From assembly GCF_003591035.1 (NCBI RefSeq), contig NZ_QYUO01000001.1, positions 1,178,001 through 1,242,000 on the forward strand: a stretch of 64,000 nt of DNA. The letters are read 5' to 3'. How positions within the stretch are numbered: the stretch's first letter is position 1; each line of letters begins with the position of its first letter. The notes beneath the pieces were generated by a model, which ran no database searches, was not told the DNA's origin, and was given only the letters and a program-made list of their open reading frames with translations. This DNA is from Noviherbaspirillum saxi. GTDB taxonomy: Bacteria; Pseudomonadota; Gammaproteobacteria; Burkholderiales; Burkholderiaceae_D. This document shows positions 37,013 to 46,069 of the stretch, piece by piece. The translations under genes and the position numbers were made by a program.

Positions 37013-37954
37013 ATGAATCTTCACCAATTGCGGTTCGTGCGCGAGGCCGTAAGGCAAAATTTCAATCTGACCGAAGCCGCCAAAGCCCTTTTTACCTCGC
37101 AACCCGGGGTATCCAAAGCCATCATCGAACTGGAAGAAGAGCTCGGCGTCGACATCTTCACCCGTCATGGCAAGCGCATTCGCGGCCTGACGGAACCGGG
37201 TCGGGCAGTGCTGCGCTCGGTCGAATTGATCATGCAGGAAATCGACGGCCTCAAGCGTATCGGCAAGGAATTCGCCGCACAAGACAGCGGCAGCTTCACG
37301 ATTGCCACCACGCATACGCAAGCACGTTATGCCTTGCCCAAAGTGGTGCAGGCATTTACACAGAAATTCCCCAAAGTGCGCTTGTCGCTTTTGCAAGGCA
37401 ATCCCAAGCAGATCGCGGAGATGGTCTTGAAGGACCAGGCCGACATGGCCATTGCGACCGAAGCGATTGCCAGTGTTGACGGTTTGATCACCTTGCCATG
37501 CTATCAATGGGAGCACGTGGTCGTCGTGCCGCACGCGCATCCTTTGCGGGAAGCCAAGCCGATCACGCTGGAAGAGATTTCCCGCTACCCCCTGATTACC
37601 TACGACAGCGCGTTTACCGGTCGTGCAAAGATCGATCATGCATTTGCGATACGAGGACTCAAACCCGACATCCTGTTGGAAGCCATCGATGCCGATGTGA
37701 TCAAGACGTATGTCGAACTGGGCATGGGCGTGGGAATTATTGCCGGCATGGCCTTCGATGCCGATCGCGACAAGGGTTTGGAGGCTATTTCTGTCGGCCA
37801 CTTGTTCGGATCGAACGTGTCCCGCGTTGCATTGAAGCAAGGGGCTTATCTGCGCAGCTATGTATACAGCTTCATCGAACTGTTGACACCGACTCTCAAT
37901 CGCAAATTGATCGAGCAAGTGATGAACGGTGAAAAAGATAGTTACGAGTTATGA
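37013..37954 (+). CDS. cysB: LysR-type regulator of the CysB/Cbl group
   Basis: A 313-residue LysR protein with an N-terminal winged helix (LTEAAKALFTSQPGVSKAIIELEEELG, helix-turn-helix about residues 17-44) and an effector domain whose start, FTIATTHTQARYALP, matches CysB/Cbl, which sense O-acetylserine or sulfate-derived signals. It is divergent from the cys operon, so it probably activates it. Its stop overlaps the following HAD gene (ATGA). Cbl or a CysB paralogue cannot be excluded. Confidence 0.88.
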   Translation: MNLHQLRFVREAVRQNFNLTEAAKALFTSQPGVSKAIIELEEELGVDIFTRHGKRIRGLTEPGRAVLRSVELIMQEIDGLKRIGKEFAAQDSGSFTIATTHTQARYALPKVVQAFTQKFPKVRLSLLQGNPKQIAEMVLKDQADMAIATEAIASVDGLITLPCYQWEHVVVVPHAHPLREAKPITLEEISRYPLITYDSAFTGRAKIDHAFAIRGLKPDILLEAIDADVIKTYVELGMGVGIIAGMAFDADRDKGLEAISVGHLFGSNVSRVALKQGAYLRSYVYSFIELLTPTLNRKLIEQVMNGEKDSYEL

Positions 37955-38769
37955 CCGCAATGGGCAAGCTGCGGCCTTTGGCCGAGTGGCCGGTCGAGCA
38001 GCGCCGCCAGCTATGCGGCGTACTGACTGATATCGACGACACGCTGACGACTGACGGCGCATTGACGCCGGAAGTGCTTGCGGCCATCAATAGTCTGCGC
38101 GAGGCCGGGCTGCGCATCATTGCCGTCACCGGCCGTCCAACCTATTGGGCAATGCCCTTGTTGAAGCTTTGTCGCTTCGATGCAGTCATTGCCGAAAACG
38201 GCGCCAGCGCATTTTGGCATGACGCGGACGGCGCTATGCAATCCTGGTTTTATGCCGATGTGGCAACCCGGCGCCAGCATCGTGCGAGGCTGGAGGATTT
38301 CGTGCCTGTGCTGCAGCAACAGTTTCCCGATTTGCCGGTGGCCGATGACGCGCCGCAACGGGTGGGCGACCTCGCGTTCGATATCGGCGAACATGTTCCG
38401 CCAAGGTCGGCGGTCGAGGTTGAGGAAATCGTCCGCTTTATCGGCGCCAGCGGCTTCCACACGACGGCAAGCAGCATCCATGTGCATGCCTCGCTGGTTC
38501 GATTTTGCAAACAGGCAAGCACCGATCGCATACTGCGCATGGCGTTCGGCATCGACGATGCGGCGGCGCGCGATCAATTTGCATTTGTCGGCGATTCCGG
38601 GAATGACGCCGCCATGTTCGCGCATTTTCCTTTTGCGATCGGCGTAGCCAATATTGCAAGACATCTGGGGCGCATCGACATCCCGCCGGCCTACGTGACG
38701 ACACAGGCATGCGGTGCCGGATTCGTCGAGGCCGCACTCGCCATACTTTCCGCGCACCAGACGGCATAA
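37951..38769 (+). CDS. HAD-IIB family phosphatase
   Basis: A 272-residue Cof-type HAD hydrolase: motif I LTDIDDTLTTDG, motif II VTGRP, and motif IV GDSGNDAAMF, with a C2B-type cap in the middle. It resembles mannosyl-3-phosphoglycerate or sugar-phosphate phosphatases, but the substrate is not determined. It overlaps the CysB-like gene by four bases; a link to sulfur metabolism is a guess from that coupling. Confidence 0.85.
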   Translation: MTAMGKLRPLAEWPVEQRRQLCGVLTDIDDTLTTDGALTPEVLAAINSLREAGLRIIAVTGRPTYWAMPLLKLCRFDAVIAENGASAFWHDADGAMQSWFYADVATRRQHRARLEDFVPVLQQQFPDLPVADDAPQRVGDLAFDIGEHVPPRSAVEVEEIVRFIGASGFHTTASSIHVHASLVRFCKQASTDRILRMAFGIDDAAARDQFAFVGDSGNDAAMFAHFPFAIGVANIARHLGRIDIPPAYVTTQACGAGFVEAALAILSAHQTA

Positions 38770-38821
38770 TCTCGAAGTATTTCTGTCCGATAATCCCGTG
38801 TTTGGGTTAAAATCCCGGCGT

Positions 38822-38990
38822 CATTGGGGAGTAGCCGCCCTCCGAAAGCGAGAGGGGCTTGCGTCAACAGACTTAATCCGCGTCATCGGCGCCGGGTTAT
38901 GGCGTAAGCGATCCAGGTTTGGCGAGACCTTTGACCATGCCGCCTCAGCTTCGGGCCGGAAGGCGCATGGTCATTGGTATTCATCCGGCC
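38822..38990 (+). ncRNA. yybP-ykoY (manganese) riboswitch
   Basis: The leader before the GDT1-family gene starts with TTGGGGAGTAGCC and ends with GACCTTTGACCATGCC, a G-rich helix and GCGCATGGTCATTGG, the sequence pattern I associate with Mn2+-sensing yybP-ykoY RNAs of proteobacteria. A TTAAAAT -10-like box lies at 38807-38813, just upstream. About 180 nt separate it from the ATG at 39002. Boundaries are approximate. Confidence 0.82.
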
Positions 38991-39001
38991 CTGGAGTTTT
39001 C

Positions 39002-39571
39002 ATGGAAGCTTTCTTCATCTCGACCGGAATCGTTGCCCTTGCAGAAATGGGCGACAAAACGCAACTACTGTCCCTGCTGCTCGCAGCCAAATTCCGGCGT
39101 CCCATCCCCATCATCATCGGCATACTCGTCGCTACGCTTTTCAATCATGCATTTGCCGGAGCGGTTGGCAGCTGGCTCACCGAGTTTATCGGCAAGGATG
39201 CATTGCGCTGGATCCTCGGCCTGTCCTTTCTGGCAATGGCGGCGTGGACAATGATTCCCGACAAGCTGGACGATGTGGATGCGAAGCCTGTGTGCTTCGG
39301 CGTCTTCGGCGCGACGCTGGTTGCCTTCTTCCTCGCCGAAATGGGCGACAAGACACAAATCGCCACTATCGTCTTGGCCGCAAAGTATTCTGCTTTCTCC
39401 GCCGTGGTTGCCGGCACGACGCTGGGCATGATGCTGGCGAATGTGCCTGCCGTGCTGATCGGCAACCGGATCATGCAAGTCGTTTCGCTAAAGCTGGTGC
39501 ATGGAATAGCCGCAGTCATCTTTGCCGTGCTTGGCGTTCTGACCTTGCTGAACGTGGGCAATTTCCTGTAA
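39002..39571 (+). CDS. TMEM165/GDT1 family manganese exporter
   Basis: A 189-residue membrane protein with six hydrophobic segments and the two family signatures ALAEMGDKTQLLSL (residues about 12-25) and FLAEMGDKTQIATI (about 114-127). These proteins export Mn2+ (or exchange cations) and protect from manganese toxicity. ATG 39002 follows the riboswitch directly; upstream in-frame codons lie inside the RNA and are rejected. Mn-dependent induction is expected from the leader. Confidence 0.92.
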   Translation: MEAFFISTGIVALAEMGDKTQLLSLLLAAKFRRPIPIIIGILVATLFNHAFAGAVGSWLTEFIGKDALRWILGLSFLAMAAWTMIPDKLDDVDAKPVCFGVFGATLVAFFLAEMGDKTQIATIVLAAKYSAFSAVVAGTTLGMMLANVPAVLIGNRIMQVVSLKLVHGIAAVIFAVLGVLTLLNVGNFL

Positions 39572-39586
39572 CAGTCTGCCAGGCGT

Positions 39587-40459
39587 TTATCTCGGACGAT
39601 AACCCAGCCGCCGTGACAGTTGTTCCGCGTGCGCCTGGGTCGCCCGGGCGATCCCGCCTTCCCAGCTTTCATCGATATGCGCGGCCGACCCCACCACGGT
39701 CAGCGCAAAACGCATGCATCCGTCCTGGTCGAACACCGGGGCGGAAAAAGCGTTGAATCCGGCTAGCAGCCGTTCGGCCGCGCGCGTTGTTCCGGCAGGA
39801 CGCACTGCGGTCGGGTCTAGATGGCCAATGACGCGCGCCATGCCATGTTGCCGGGTTTCTTCAAGCAATGGCTCCAGCGCCTTGCGCGACTGCGGCGCAT
39901 CGAGCTTTTCGCTACGGTTTAACGCCAGCTCCGCACGCAACAAGGTTTCGGTTTCCGCAGCCGGCATGAAGGCGGCAAAACACAAGCCGCTGGCGGTGTA
40001 GGTCATCGGCATCACGCTGCCGATCTGCAGATTGATCGTGATCGGCCGCCGCGATTGCAGCAGCCGTATATAGGTCGGCCCGAAATTTCCCCATGTCGCC
40101 AGCGCCACGGTTTCGCTGGTTGCATCACGCAGCGCGGCCATGATTTCATCGGCCAGCTTTACCGCATCCAACCGTCCGAGCGCGACCAGACCCAGTTCCA
40201 GTGCCATCGGCCCCAGATCGTAGAGTCCGGTGGCGGCATCCTGACGCACAAGTCCCACCCGGATCAGACTGACCAGGTAGCGATGGGCTTTGGCCGCCGG
40301 CATTGCCGCTGTTTTTGCCAGGCCCGACAAGGGAATCGGGCCGGCAGCGCCGGCAAGGGCAGCCAGCAGTGGGGCGGCCACCTCGATGGATTGAATGCCC
40401 TGCCGGGTAGAGGCTTCCTTGTCGTCATCGTCGGCGATCGGGTTCACGGTGCTTTTCAT
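39587..40459 (-). CDS. IclR family transcriptional regulator
   Basis: A 290-residue IclR protein: N-terminal winged helix around PLSGLAKTAAMPAAKAHRYL (about residues 42-61) and a C-terminal effector domain with TWGNFGPTYIRL and SAPVFDQDG. It is divergent from the Bug-type binding protein and FAH-like gene and probably controls them. The effector is unknown, likely a carboxylate or aromatic-pathway intermediate. Confidence 0.88.
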   Translation of the reverse strand: MKSTVNPIADDDDKEASTRQGIQSIEVAAPLLAALAGAAGPIPLSGLAKTAAMPAAKAHRYLVSLIRVGLVRQDAATGLYDLGPMALELGLVALGRLDAVKLADEIMAALRDATSETVALATWGNFGPTYIRLLQSRRPITINLQIGSVMPMTYTASGLCFAAFMPAAETETLLRAELALNRSEKLDAPQSRKALEPLLEETRQHGMARVIGHLDPTAVRPAGTTRAAERLLAGFNAFSAPVFDQDGCMRFALTVVGSAAHIDESWEGGIARATQAHAEQLSRRLGYRPR

Positions 40460-40478
40460 ACAATGCTAGAATGCGAAA

Positions 40479-40516
40479 AATTACGAAATAGTGAATTGAT
40501 TTAATAATGCGTAATT
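40479..40516. promoter_or_regulatory. Inverted repeat in the IclR/Bug intergenic region
   Basis: AATTACG at 40479-40485 and CGTAATT at 40510-40516 are exact inverse copies separated by 24 bp within AT-rich DNA, just upstream of the IclR start and about 110 bp upstream of the Bug gene. A role as an IclR operator is plausible but unproven. Confidence 0.35.
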
Positions 40517-40626
40517 AGTGTAAGGCAAATCGTGGCGCACGGCTGATTCAGCTTAGGCCGCGCCGCCGACTTTCCGAAAGCATCGCAACAATACCGCCGA
40601 CAGCCAGTTCGGCATAAAGGAGACCC

Positions 40627-41601
40627 ATGCGTACCCCAACACTCGTCAAGTTCGTCTTCGGCACCATGCTGGTCGCCGCCAGCGCCTTTGTCCAGGCGCA
40701 GTCCTATCCCGCCAAGCCGGTGCGCTGGCTCGTGCCTTATCCGCCGGGCGGCGGTTCCGATGCGATTGCACGCACCATAGGCGCACAGTTGTCGAAGCAG
40801 GTCGGCCAGCCGGTGGTGATCGAGAACAAGCCGGGCGCAGGTACCATCATCGGTGCGGAAACGGCCGCACGTTCGGCCGCCGACGGCTATACGATTTTTT
40901 CCGGCGACAATGGCTCCTATGTTTTCAATAGCGCGCTGTACAAGAAGCTACCTTACGACCCGCAAAAGGACTTTGCGCCGATTTCGCTGATCGCACGCTT
41001 CCCGCTGCTACTGGTGGCCAATCCTTCGGCCGGCTTCAAGGATGCGAAAGATTTGATCGGCAAGATCAAGGCTGCGCCCGGCAAGTACAACTATGCGTCG
41101 GTCGGCGCCGGCAGTCCGCATCACCTCGCGATGGAAATGTTCAAGCAGCGCACCGGGGCCTTCATCGTGCACATCCCTTACCGTGGAGCGGGTCCGGCGG
41201 TGCAGGATGTGCTGGCCGGACAAGTACCGATGATGATCCTCGATCTGGCTACCGCGCTGCCGCATATCAAGAGCGGCAAACTCACTGCGCTGGCAGTAGC
41301 TTCGGGTAACCGGTTGGCCTTGCAGCCCGATGTGCCGACCCTGAAGGAACTGGGTTACAGCGATCTGGAAATGTATGCATGGCAGGGAATCGCAGTACCC
41401 GCCGCAACACCGAAAGATATCGTCGCCCGCCTCAACACCGAAGTGACCAAGGCGCTCGCCGCGCCGGAGGTCAGCAAGCGCCTGACCGACCTTGGTATCG
41501 AACCGCTATCCGGCACACCCGAACAGATGGCTTCCTATATCAAGAGCGAAACCGTGCGCTGGCATGCGCTGATCAAGGAACGCGGCATCACGCTCGACTG
41601 A
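40627..41601 (+). CDS. Bug (tripartite tricarboxylate transporter) family substrate-binding protein
   Basis: A 324-residue periplasmic protein with a signal peptide ending near FVQA before QSYPAKPVRWLVPYPPGG, the TctC/Bug N-terminal hallmark. The family binds carboxylates and related compounds, with or without TctAB membrane partners; none lies here, so it may be an orphan binding protein or use a remote transporter. AGGAG lies upstream of the ATG. It precedes the FAH-like gene by 23 bp, suggesting they form an operon for a cyclic or keto-acid substrate. Confidence 0.9.
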   Translation: MRTPTLVKFVFGTMLVAASAFVQAQSYPAKPVRWLVPYPPGGGSDAIARTIGAQLSKQVGQPVVIENKPGAGTIIGAETAARSAADGYTIFSGDNGSYVFNSALYKKLPYDPQKDFAPISLIARFPLLLVANPSAGFKDAKDLIGKIKAAPGKYNYASVGAGSPHHLAMEMFKQRTGAFIVHIPYRGAGPAVQDVLAGQVPMMILDLATALPHIKSGKLTALAVASGNRLALQPDVPTLKELGYSDLEMYAWQGIAVPAATPKDIVARLNTEVTKALAAPEVSKRLTDLGIEPLSGTPEQMASYIKSETVRWHALIKERGITLD

Positions 41602-41624
41602 AACAAACCAGGACGGGAATACGG

Positions 41625-42623
41625 ATGAAACTTGCGACTCTCAAAGACGGAAGCCGGGACGGCCAGCTGGCGGTCGTGTCACGCGATCTCAAGACCGCGC
41701 ATCTGGCGGATGGCATTGCGTTGACCATGCAGCGCGCGCTCGACGACTGGTCGTTCATCGCGCCGCAGCTGGAACAGTTGTATGAACAGCTCAACGAAGG
41801 CAAGGCCCGGCGCAGCTTCGATTTCGATCCCAAGCGTTGCATGGCGCCGCTGCCGCGCGCCTTCCAGTGGGCCGACGGTTCTGCTTATGTCAATCACGTT
41901 GAACTGGTGCGCAAGGCGCGCAATGCCGACATGCCGGAATCCTTCTGGCACGACCCGCTGATGTACCAGGGCGGCTCCGACGATTTCATCGGTCCGATGG
42001 ACGACATCGTGCTGGCATCGGAAGAGTGGGGCATCGATTTCGAAGGCGAGATCGCTGTCATTACCGATGATGTTCCGATGGGATCGACGCCGGCGCAGGC
42101 GGCATCGCATATCAAGCTGCTGATGCTGGTCAACGATGTATCGCTGCGCAACCTGATTCCGGCGGAACTGGCGAAGGGCTTCGGATTTTTCCAGTCCAAG
42201 CCGGCATCGAGTTTTTCGCCGGTGGCGGTGACGCCCGACGAATTAGGTTCCTCCTGGCAGGATGGCAAGGTGGACCTGTCTTTGCGCACGACCTGGAACG
42301 GGGCATTGGTTGGCCAGCCGAACGCGGGTACCGATATGGTGTTCAGCTTTCCGCAATTGATTGCGCATCTTGCCAAGACGCGCAATGCGCGTGCCGGTTC
42401 CATTATCGGTTCCGGTACCGTGTCGAACAAGGATTCGGCCAAAGGCTATACCTGCATCGCTGAAAAACGTTGCCTGGAAATGATTGCCAACGGCGAAGCA
42501 AAAACGCCCTTCATGAAGTTCGGCGACACGATCAGGATCGAGATGCTGGATGCCAATGGCAAATCGATCTTCGGCGCCATCAACCAGCAGCTGGTGCAAG
42601 CGACTGCGCCGAAGGCGCGATAG
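41625..42623 (+). CDS. Fumarylacetoacetate hydrolase family protein
   Basis: A 332-residue FAH-family protein with FEGEIAVITDDVP (the metal-ligand ExE region), GFFQSKPASSFSP and the C-terminal GSGTVSNKDS segment. Such enzymes hydrolyse or decarboxylate keto acids in aromatic catabolism; closest are bacterial fumarylacetoacetase-like proteins, but maleylacetoacetate genes are absent here. ATG 41625 follows CAGGACGGG; the frame is open upstream into the Bug gene but without similarity. Confidence 0.88.
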   Translation: MKLATLKDGSRDGQLAVVSRDLKTAHLADGIALTMQRALDDWSFIAPQLEQLYEQLNEGKARRSFDFDPKRCMAPLPRAFQWADGSAYVNHVELVRKARNADMPESFWHDPLMYQGGSDDFIGPMDDIVLASEEWGIDFEGEIAVITDDVPMGSTPAQAASHIKLLMLVNDVSLRNLIPAELAKGFGFFQSKPASSFSPVAVTPDELGSSWQDGKVDLSLRTTWNGALVGQPNAGTDMVFSFPQLIAHLAKTRNARAGSIIGSGTVSNKDSAKGYTCIAEKRCLEMIANGEAKTPFMKFGDTIRIEMLDANGKSIFGAINQQLVQATAPKAR

Positions 42624-42736
42624 AAGCGTAATGCGTGCGGTAGGATTGGAAAAAGACCTGTTTCACCGACACGGAATTGTGCTGTCATAATCTGTTTTTA
42701 CGATTGCCGTTCCCGGTCCGACTTCAGGAGAAACCT

Positions 42737-43384
42737 ATGCTTAGCCTGTTCCCCGCATGGCCGTTGATGCTTGCCTTCCTGTTTGCCAGTCTAGCGCTGG
42801 CATTGACACCTGGTCCTGCGGTCATCTACGTGGTAACAAGAACGCTGGCGCAAGGACGGCGTGCCGGTATCGCTTCGGTCGCAGGCGTTGCGTTGGGAAA
42901 TTTCGGTAATGCAGTCGGCGCCGCTATCGGCCTGGCGGCCCTGTTTGCGATTTCTTCCATCGCATTCAGCGTCGTCAAATATGCCGGTGCCGCTTACCTG
43001 ATCTATCTCGGCATCAAGGCTCTGCGCGCGCCTGATGCGCAAGCAGTCGAGCAACGCTTCGGCGCTGCGCGCATCGGACGGGTCTTCCGTGACGGATTCG
43101 TTGTCGCACTGCTCAATCCCAAGACCACTATTTTCTTTGCCGCTTTCCTGCCGCAGTTCATGGACCCGTCTGCGCCGGTGATCGGGCAAAGCATTGTGCT
43201 GGGTGCGGTATTCGTGGCGATTGCCGCGACGACCGATTGCTTTTATGTGTTCGCCGCCGGCGCAATTGCACCGATGCTGGGCCGCATGCGGGGCGCCAAT
43301 GTCGTCGGACGTTATGTGACGGCTGGCGCTTTCATCGGGCTTGGGGTGTTTACCGCTGCGGTCGGTGGCCGTTCGGCAAAGTAG
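42737..43384 (+). CDS. LysE/RhtB family exporter
   Basis: A 215-residue membrane protein with about six hydrophobic segments and the LysE-family opening ALALTPGPAVIYVVTRTL and the middle GIKALRAP and LLNPKTTIFFAAFLPQF. It probably exports an amino acid such as homoserine or a related compound; the substrate is not predictable. AGGAG precedes ATG 42737. It ends at a bidirectional terminator facing cheA. Confidence 0.9.
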   Translation: MLSLFPAWPLMLAFLFASLALALTPGPAVIYVVTRTLAQGRRAGIASVAGVALGNFGNAVGAAIGLAALFAISSIAFSVVKYAGAAYLIYLGIKALRAPDAQAVEQRFGAARIGRVFRDGFVVALLNPKTTIFFAAFLPQFMDPSAPVIGQSIVLGAVFVAIAATTDCFYVFAAGAIAPMLGRMRGANVVGRYVTAGAFIGLGVFTAAVGGRSAK

Positions 43385-43413
43385 ATGGCCTCGCCGTTGA
43401 GCGAACGAACATG

Positions 43414-43448
43414 AAAAAGCCCGGCCAGCATCGCTGACCGGGCTTTTT
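43414..43448. terminator. Bidirectional intrinsic terminator
   Basis: AAAAAGCCCGG at 43414-43424 pairs with CCGGGCTTTTT at 43438-43448. Flanking A and T tracts allow termination of both the LysE-type gene (plus) and cheA (minus), which converge here. Confidence 0.9.
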
Positions 43449-43463
43449 GTCGATGCGACCGAC

Positions 43464-45287
43464 TCAGGCTGCCAGACGCGATGCGGTTGTGACCTTGCAA
43501 CCGTCAAGCAGGAAGGCAAGGCTGATCACCAGGACCAGTTCGCCTTCCGCGGAGCGGGCGGTGCCATTTACGCCCGGAACGGCAAGCGCCGTCAGCGGCT
43601 TGATCACCAGGTCGGCGGTGCCATCGACCGCTTCCACCGCCAGGATGTAAGGCTGCGGCGCGGCGATGACGATGCCGACCTTTTCCTTGCACTGTTCATA
43701 GCCGAGAATGCCTGCCAGCGAGCGTACCGCCAATGGCCGCCCCTGATCGCGCAACACCGGCGCACCGCCGACTTCGGAAAATGACTCCGGCAATTCCACC
43801 ACGCGCTGCACCACTGCCATCGGCATTGCCAGCGCCGCACCGGCGGTACGTACCAACATTGTCGGAACGATCGACAACTCGATAGGCAGGCGGATCGTGA
43901 AGCGTGTTCCTTCGCCCAGTACGGAGTCGATACGGATCGCGCCGCGATGCTTTTCCACGGCGGTCTTCACGACGTCCATGCCGACGCCGCGTCCGGACAC
44001 GCTGGAAGCGACTTCCTTGGTCGAAAAACCGGGCAGGAAGATCAGTTGCAGCGATTCTTCTGTGGTCTGTGCAGCGTTGTCGCTGATCAAGCCTTTTGCC
44101 AGCGCCTTGGTGCGCAGCTTGACCGGATCCATGCCCTTGCCGTCGTCCGAAATCTCGATCATGACACTGCTGCCTTCCTGCCATGCTTTCAGCAGGATGG
44201 TGGCCTTTGCCGGCTTGGCAGTGGCTCCGCGTTCGTCGGCGGTTTCGATGCCATGGTCGAGCGCATTGCGCAGCATGTGCACCAGCGGATCGTACAGACT
44301 GTCAACCACGACGCGGTCGACTTCGGTCTCGGCGCCTTCGATGACCAGATCGACATCCTTGCCCAGATCCTTGGCCAGTTCGCGCACCAGGCGCGGGAAT
44401 TTCTGGAACAGGCGTCCGACCGGCTGCATGCGTGTCGACAGGGTCGCGCGCTGCAATTCGGTGGAGTAGCGCGAGGCGCGGCTGAGCGTTTCCTGCAGCG
44501 TTGCCATCAGCGCGGCGGCCTGGCCATCGAACTTGAATTGCGTCAGTTTTTCGAGCAGCACGCTGGCCTGGTTTGCGGCCTGCACCGATTCGCCTGCAAC
44601 TTCGAGCAAGGCATCCAGCTTGACCGCATCGATACGGATGCTGTCTTCCTTCACCTGTGCGGTGATGGGGCGGATGTTTTCGTCGGGAGCGGGCTTGGCC
44701 AGCGGTGTAACGTTGGCTGGCGCGCTGGCCGCCAGTACGGTAGCGGTCGGCGCATCGGGCAGGGTGCCGGCAGGGACCACGGCACGGTAGAGCGCTTCCC
44801 AATCCAGGCCGTCGGGCGAGGTCGTTATAGCCGCGGCGCTTGCAACAGGCGCTTCGGGAACCAGGGCAGCGGGAGCGGCAGGCACTGGTGCAGGCTCAGC
44901 GGCCTTGCCTTCGATCGCCTGAGTGAGAATATCTTCAAGCGCCGCAGGCATCGCCGGCAAGGCATCCGGAGAGGCGCCATTGGCCAGCTGCTTGAGCTGG
45001 TCGCCGACGAATCCGCTTGCCTGCAGCCCGGCTTCGATCGCGGTCGGCGTGACCGGCACCTGACCGGTACGCAAGCCGTCGAACAGGTTCTCCGTCAGGT
45101 GGCACGCCGACACGATGGCCGGCAGGTTCATGAATCCGGCGCCGCCCTTGATCGTATGGAAGGAGCGGAACAGCGCATTCAGCGTATCAGTGTCGTTGGG
45201 ATGCCGCTCCAGGGAGAGCAGGTGCTCCTCAACGTTCGTCGCCAGGTCAAGCGCCTCGACAACGAATTCCTTGAGCATGTCGTCCAT
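43464..45287 (-). CDS. cheA: CheA-type chemotaxis histidine kinase
   Basis: A 607-residue kinase. The N-terminal HPt domain has the phosphorylatable His44 in FRSFHTIKGGAGF; an Ala/Pro-rich linker (about 110-210) replaces a recognisable P2 domain; a dimerisation helix pair follows (about 220-285), then the HATPase with NALDHGIE (N box), DDGKGMD and GRGVGMDVV (G boxes), and a CheW-like C-terminal domain. No cheY or cheW is nearby. Its ATG shares one base with the cheZ stop (TGATG). Confidence 0.92.
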   Translation of the reverse strand: MDDMLKEFVVEALDLATNVEEHLLSLERHPNDTDTLNALFRSFHTIKGGAGFMNLPAIVSACHLTENLFDGLRTGQVPVTPTAIEAGLQASGFVGDQLKQLANGASPDALPAMPAALEDILTQAIEGKAAEPAPVPAAPAALVPEAPVASAAAITTSPDGLDWEALYRAVVPAGTLPDAPTATVLAASAPANVTPLAKPAPDENIRPITAQVKEDSIRIDAVKLDALLEVAGESVQAANQASVLLEKLTQFKFDGQAAALMATLQETLSRASRYSTELQRATLSTRMQPVGRLFQKFPRLVRELAKDLGKDVDLVIEGAETEVDRVVVDSLYDPLVHMLRNALDHGIETADERGATAKPAKATILLKAWQEGSSVMIEISDDGKGMDPVKLRTKALAKGLISDNAAQTTEESLQLIFLPGFSTKEVASSVSGRGVGMDVVKTAVEKHRGAIRIDSVLGEGTRFTIRLPIELSIVPTMLVRTAGAALAMPMAVVQRVVELPESFSEVGGAPVLRDQGRPLAVRSLAGILGYEQCKEKVGIVIAAPQPYILAVEAVDGTADLVIKPLTALAVPGVNGTARSAEGELVLVISLAFLLDGCKVTTASRLAA

Positions 45288-46069
45288 CAGAACCCCAAAT
45301 CAGCAAGCAAGCTGTCCACATCATCCTGGGCCATGGCTGCGCCGGGCGCTGCGGGGCCCGACATCAATTCCACCGGTTTGCTTTCGGCGGCAGCCATCGC
45401 GGCTTTCACTTCCGGCGGTGCATTGTCGCGCAGCAGCTGCGCCAGTTCTTTTTCCGCAGTGCTGGTGATGTGGACGATTTTCTTGATCAGCTGGCCGGTG
45501 ATGTCCTGGAAATCCTGCGCCATCATGATATCGAGCAGGCGTGCCTTCTCGGTTTCGGTGGCATCCATCACGACAGTGGCAAACTGGCGCGAATCGCCGG
45601 CCAGCGCCTTGAATTCGTCGATGCTGAGCTTGCCGTCGAACAGCATGGCCCAGCGGGTTTCCATGTCCTTGGCCTTCTTGGACAAGGCTTCCTGTTCGGG
45701 AAGGCAGGTGTCGACCGTGTTGAGCACCTTGTTGGCCGCCTGTTCGGTCAGCGCGGCGACATGCTCCAGCCGTCCTTGGGCGTCGGTGATCTGGCTGGCG
45801 ACATCCGACAGCGAACGGTCGTAGCCCAGTTCGCGCAGCGAGTCGTGCAGCATGCGCACGATGCCGCCGAGGCGCTCATACATACCCTTGTCCGACTGGT
45901 CTTCAGGGGCCTCGGATGCATTGTCGACCACCTCGGCGACGGGTTCTTCGCCATCATCTTCCATCACTTCCGGCGCGGATTCCGCCGGGACCACTGTTTC
46001 CACGGTTTCCACGCGTTGCGCGGCTACTTCGTCAAACAGTGCTTCAAGATCATCTGCAGCGTCGCTCAT
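45287..46069 (-). CDS. cheZ: CheY-P phosphatase CheZ
   Basis: A 260-residue CheZ with an acidic N-terminal extension (about 1-60), a long helical hairpin, catalytic residues Asp189 and Gln193 in AQDFQDITGQLIKKI (the pair known from E. coli CheZ) and the C-terminal CheY-binding helix DDVDSLLADLGF. It is the first gene of a two-gene unit with cheA, a simple circuit that would need a CheY encoded elsewhere. The 279-bp gap upstream holds no gene. Confidence 0.93.
   Translation of the reverse strand: MSDAADDLEALFDEVAAQRVETVETVVPAESAPEVMEDDGEEPVAEVVDNASEAPEDQSDKGMYERLGGIVRMLHDSLRELGYDRSLSDVASQITDAQGRLEHVAALTEQAANKVLNTVDTCLPEQEALSKKAKDMETRWAMLFDGKLSIDEFKALAGDSRQFATVVMDATETEKARLLDIMMAQDFQDITGQLIKKIVHITSTAEKELAQLLRDNAPPEVKAAMAAAESKPVELMSGPAAPGAAMAQDDVDSLLADLGF

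Noticed and set aside
43947..45824. Long plus-strand open frame across cheA and cheZ
   Set aside because: It crosses two real minus-strand genes and encodes no recognisable domain.
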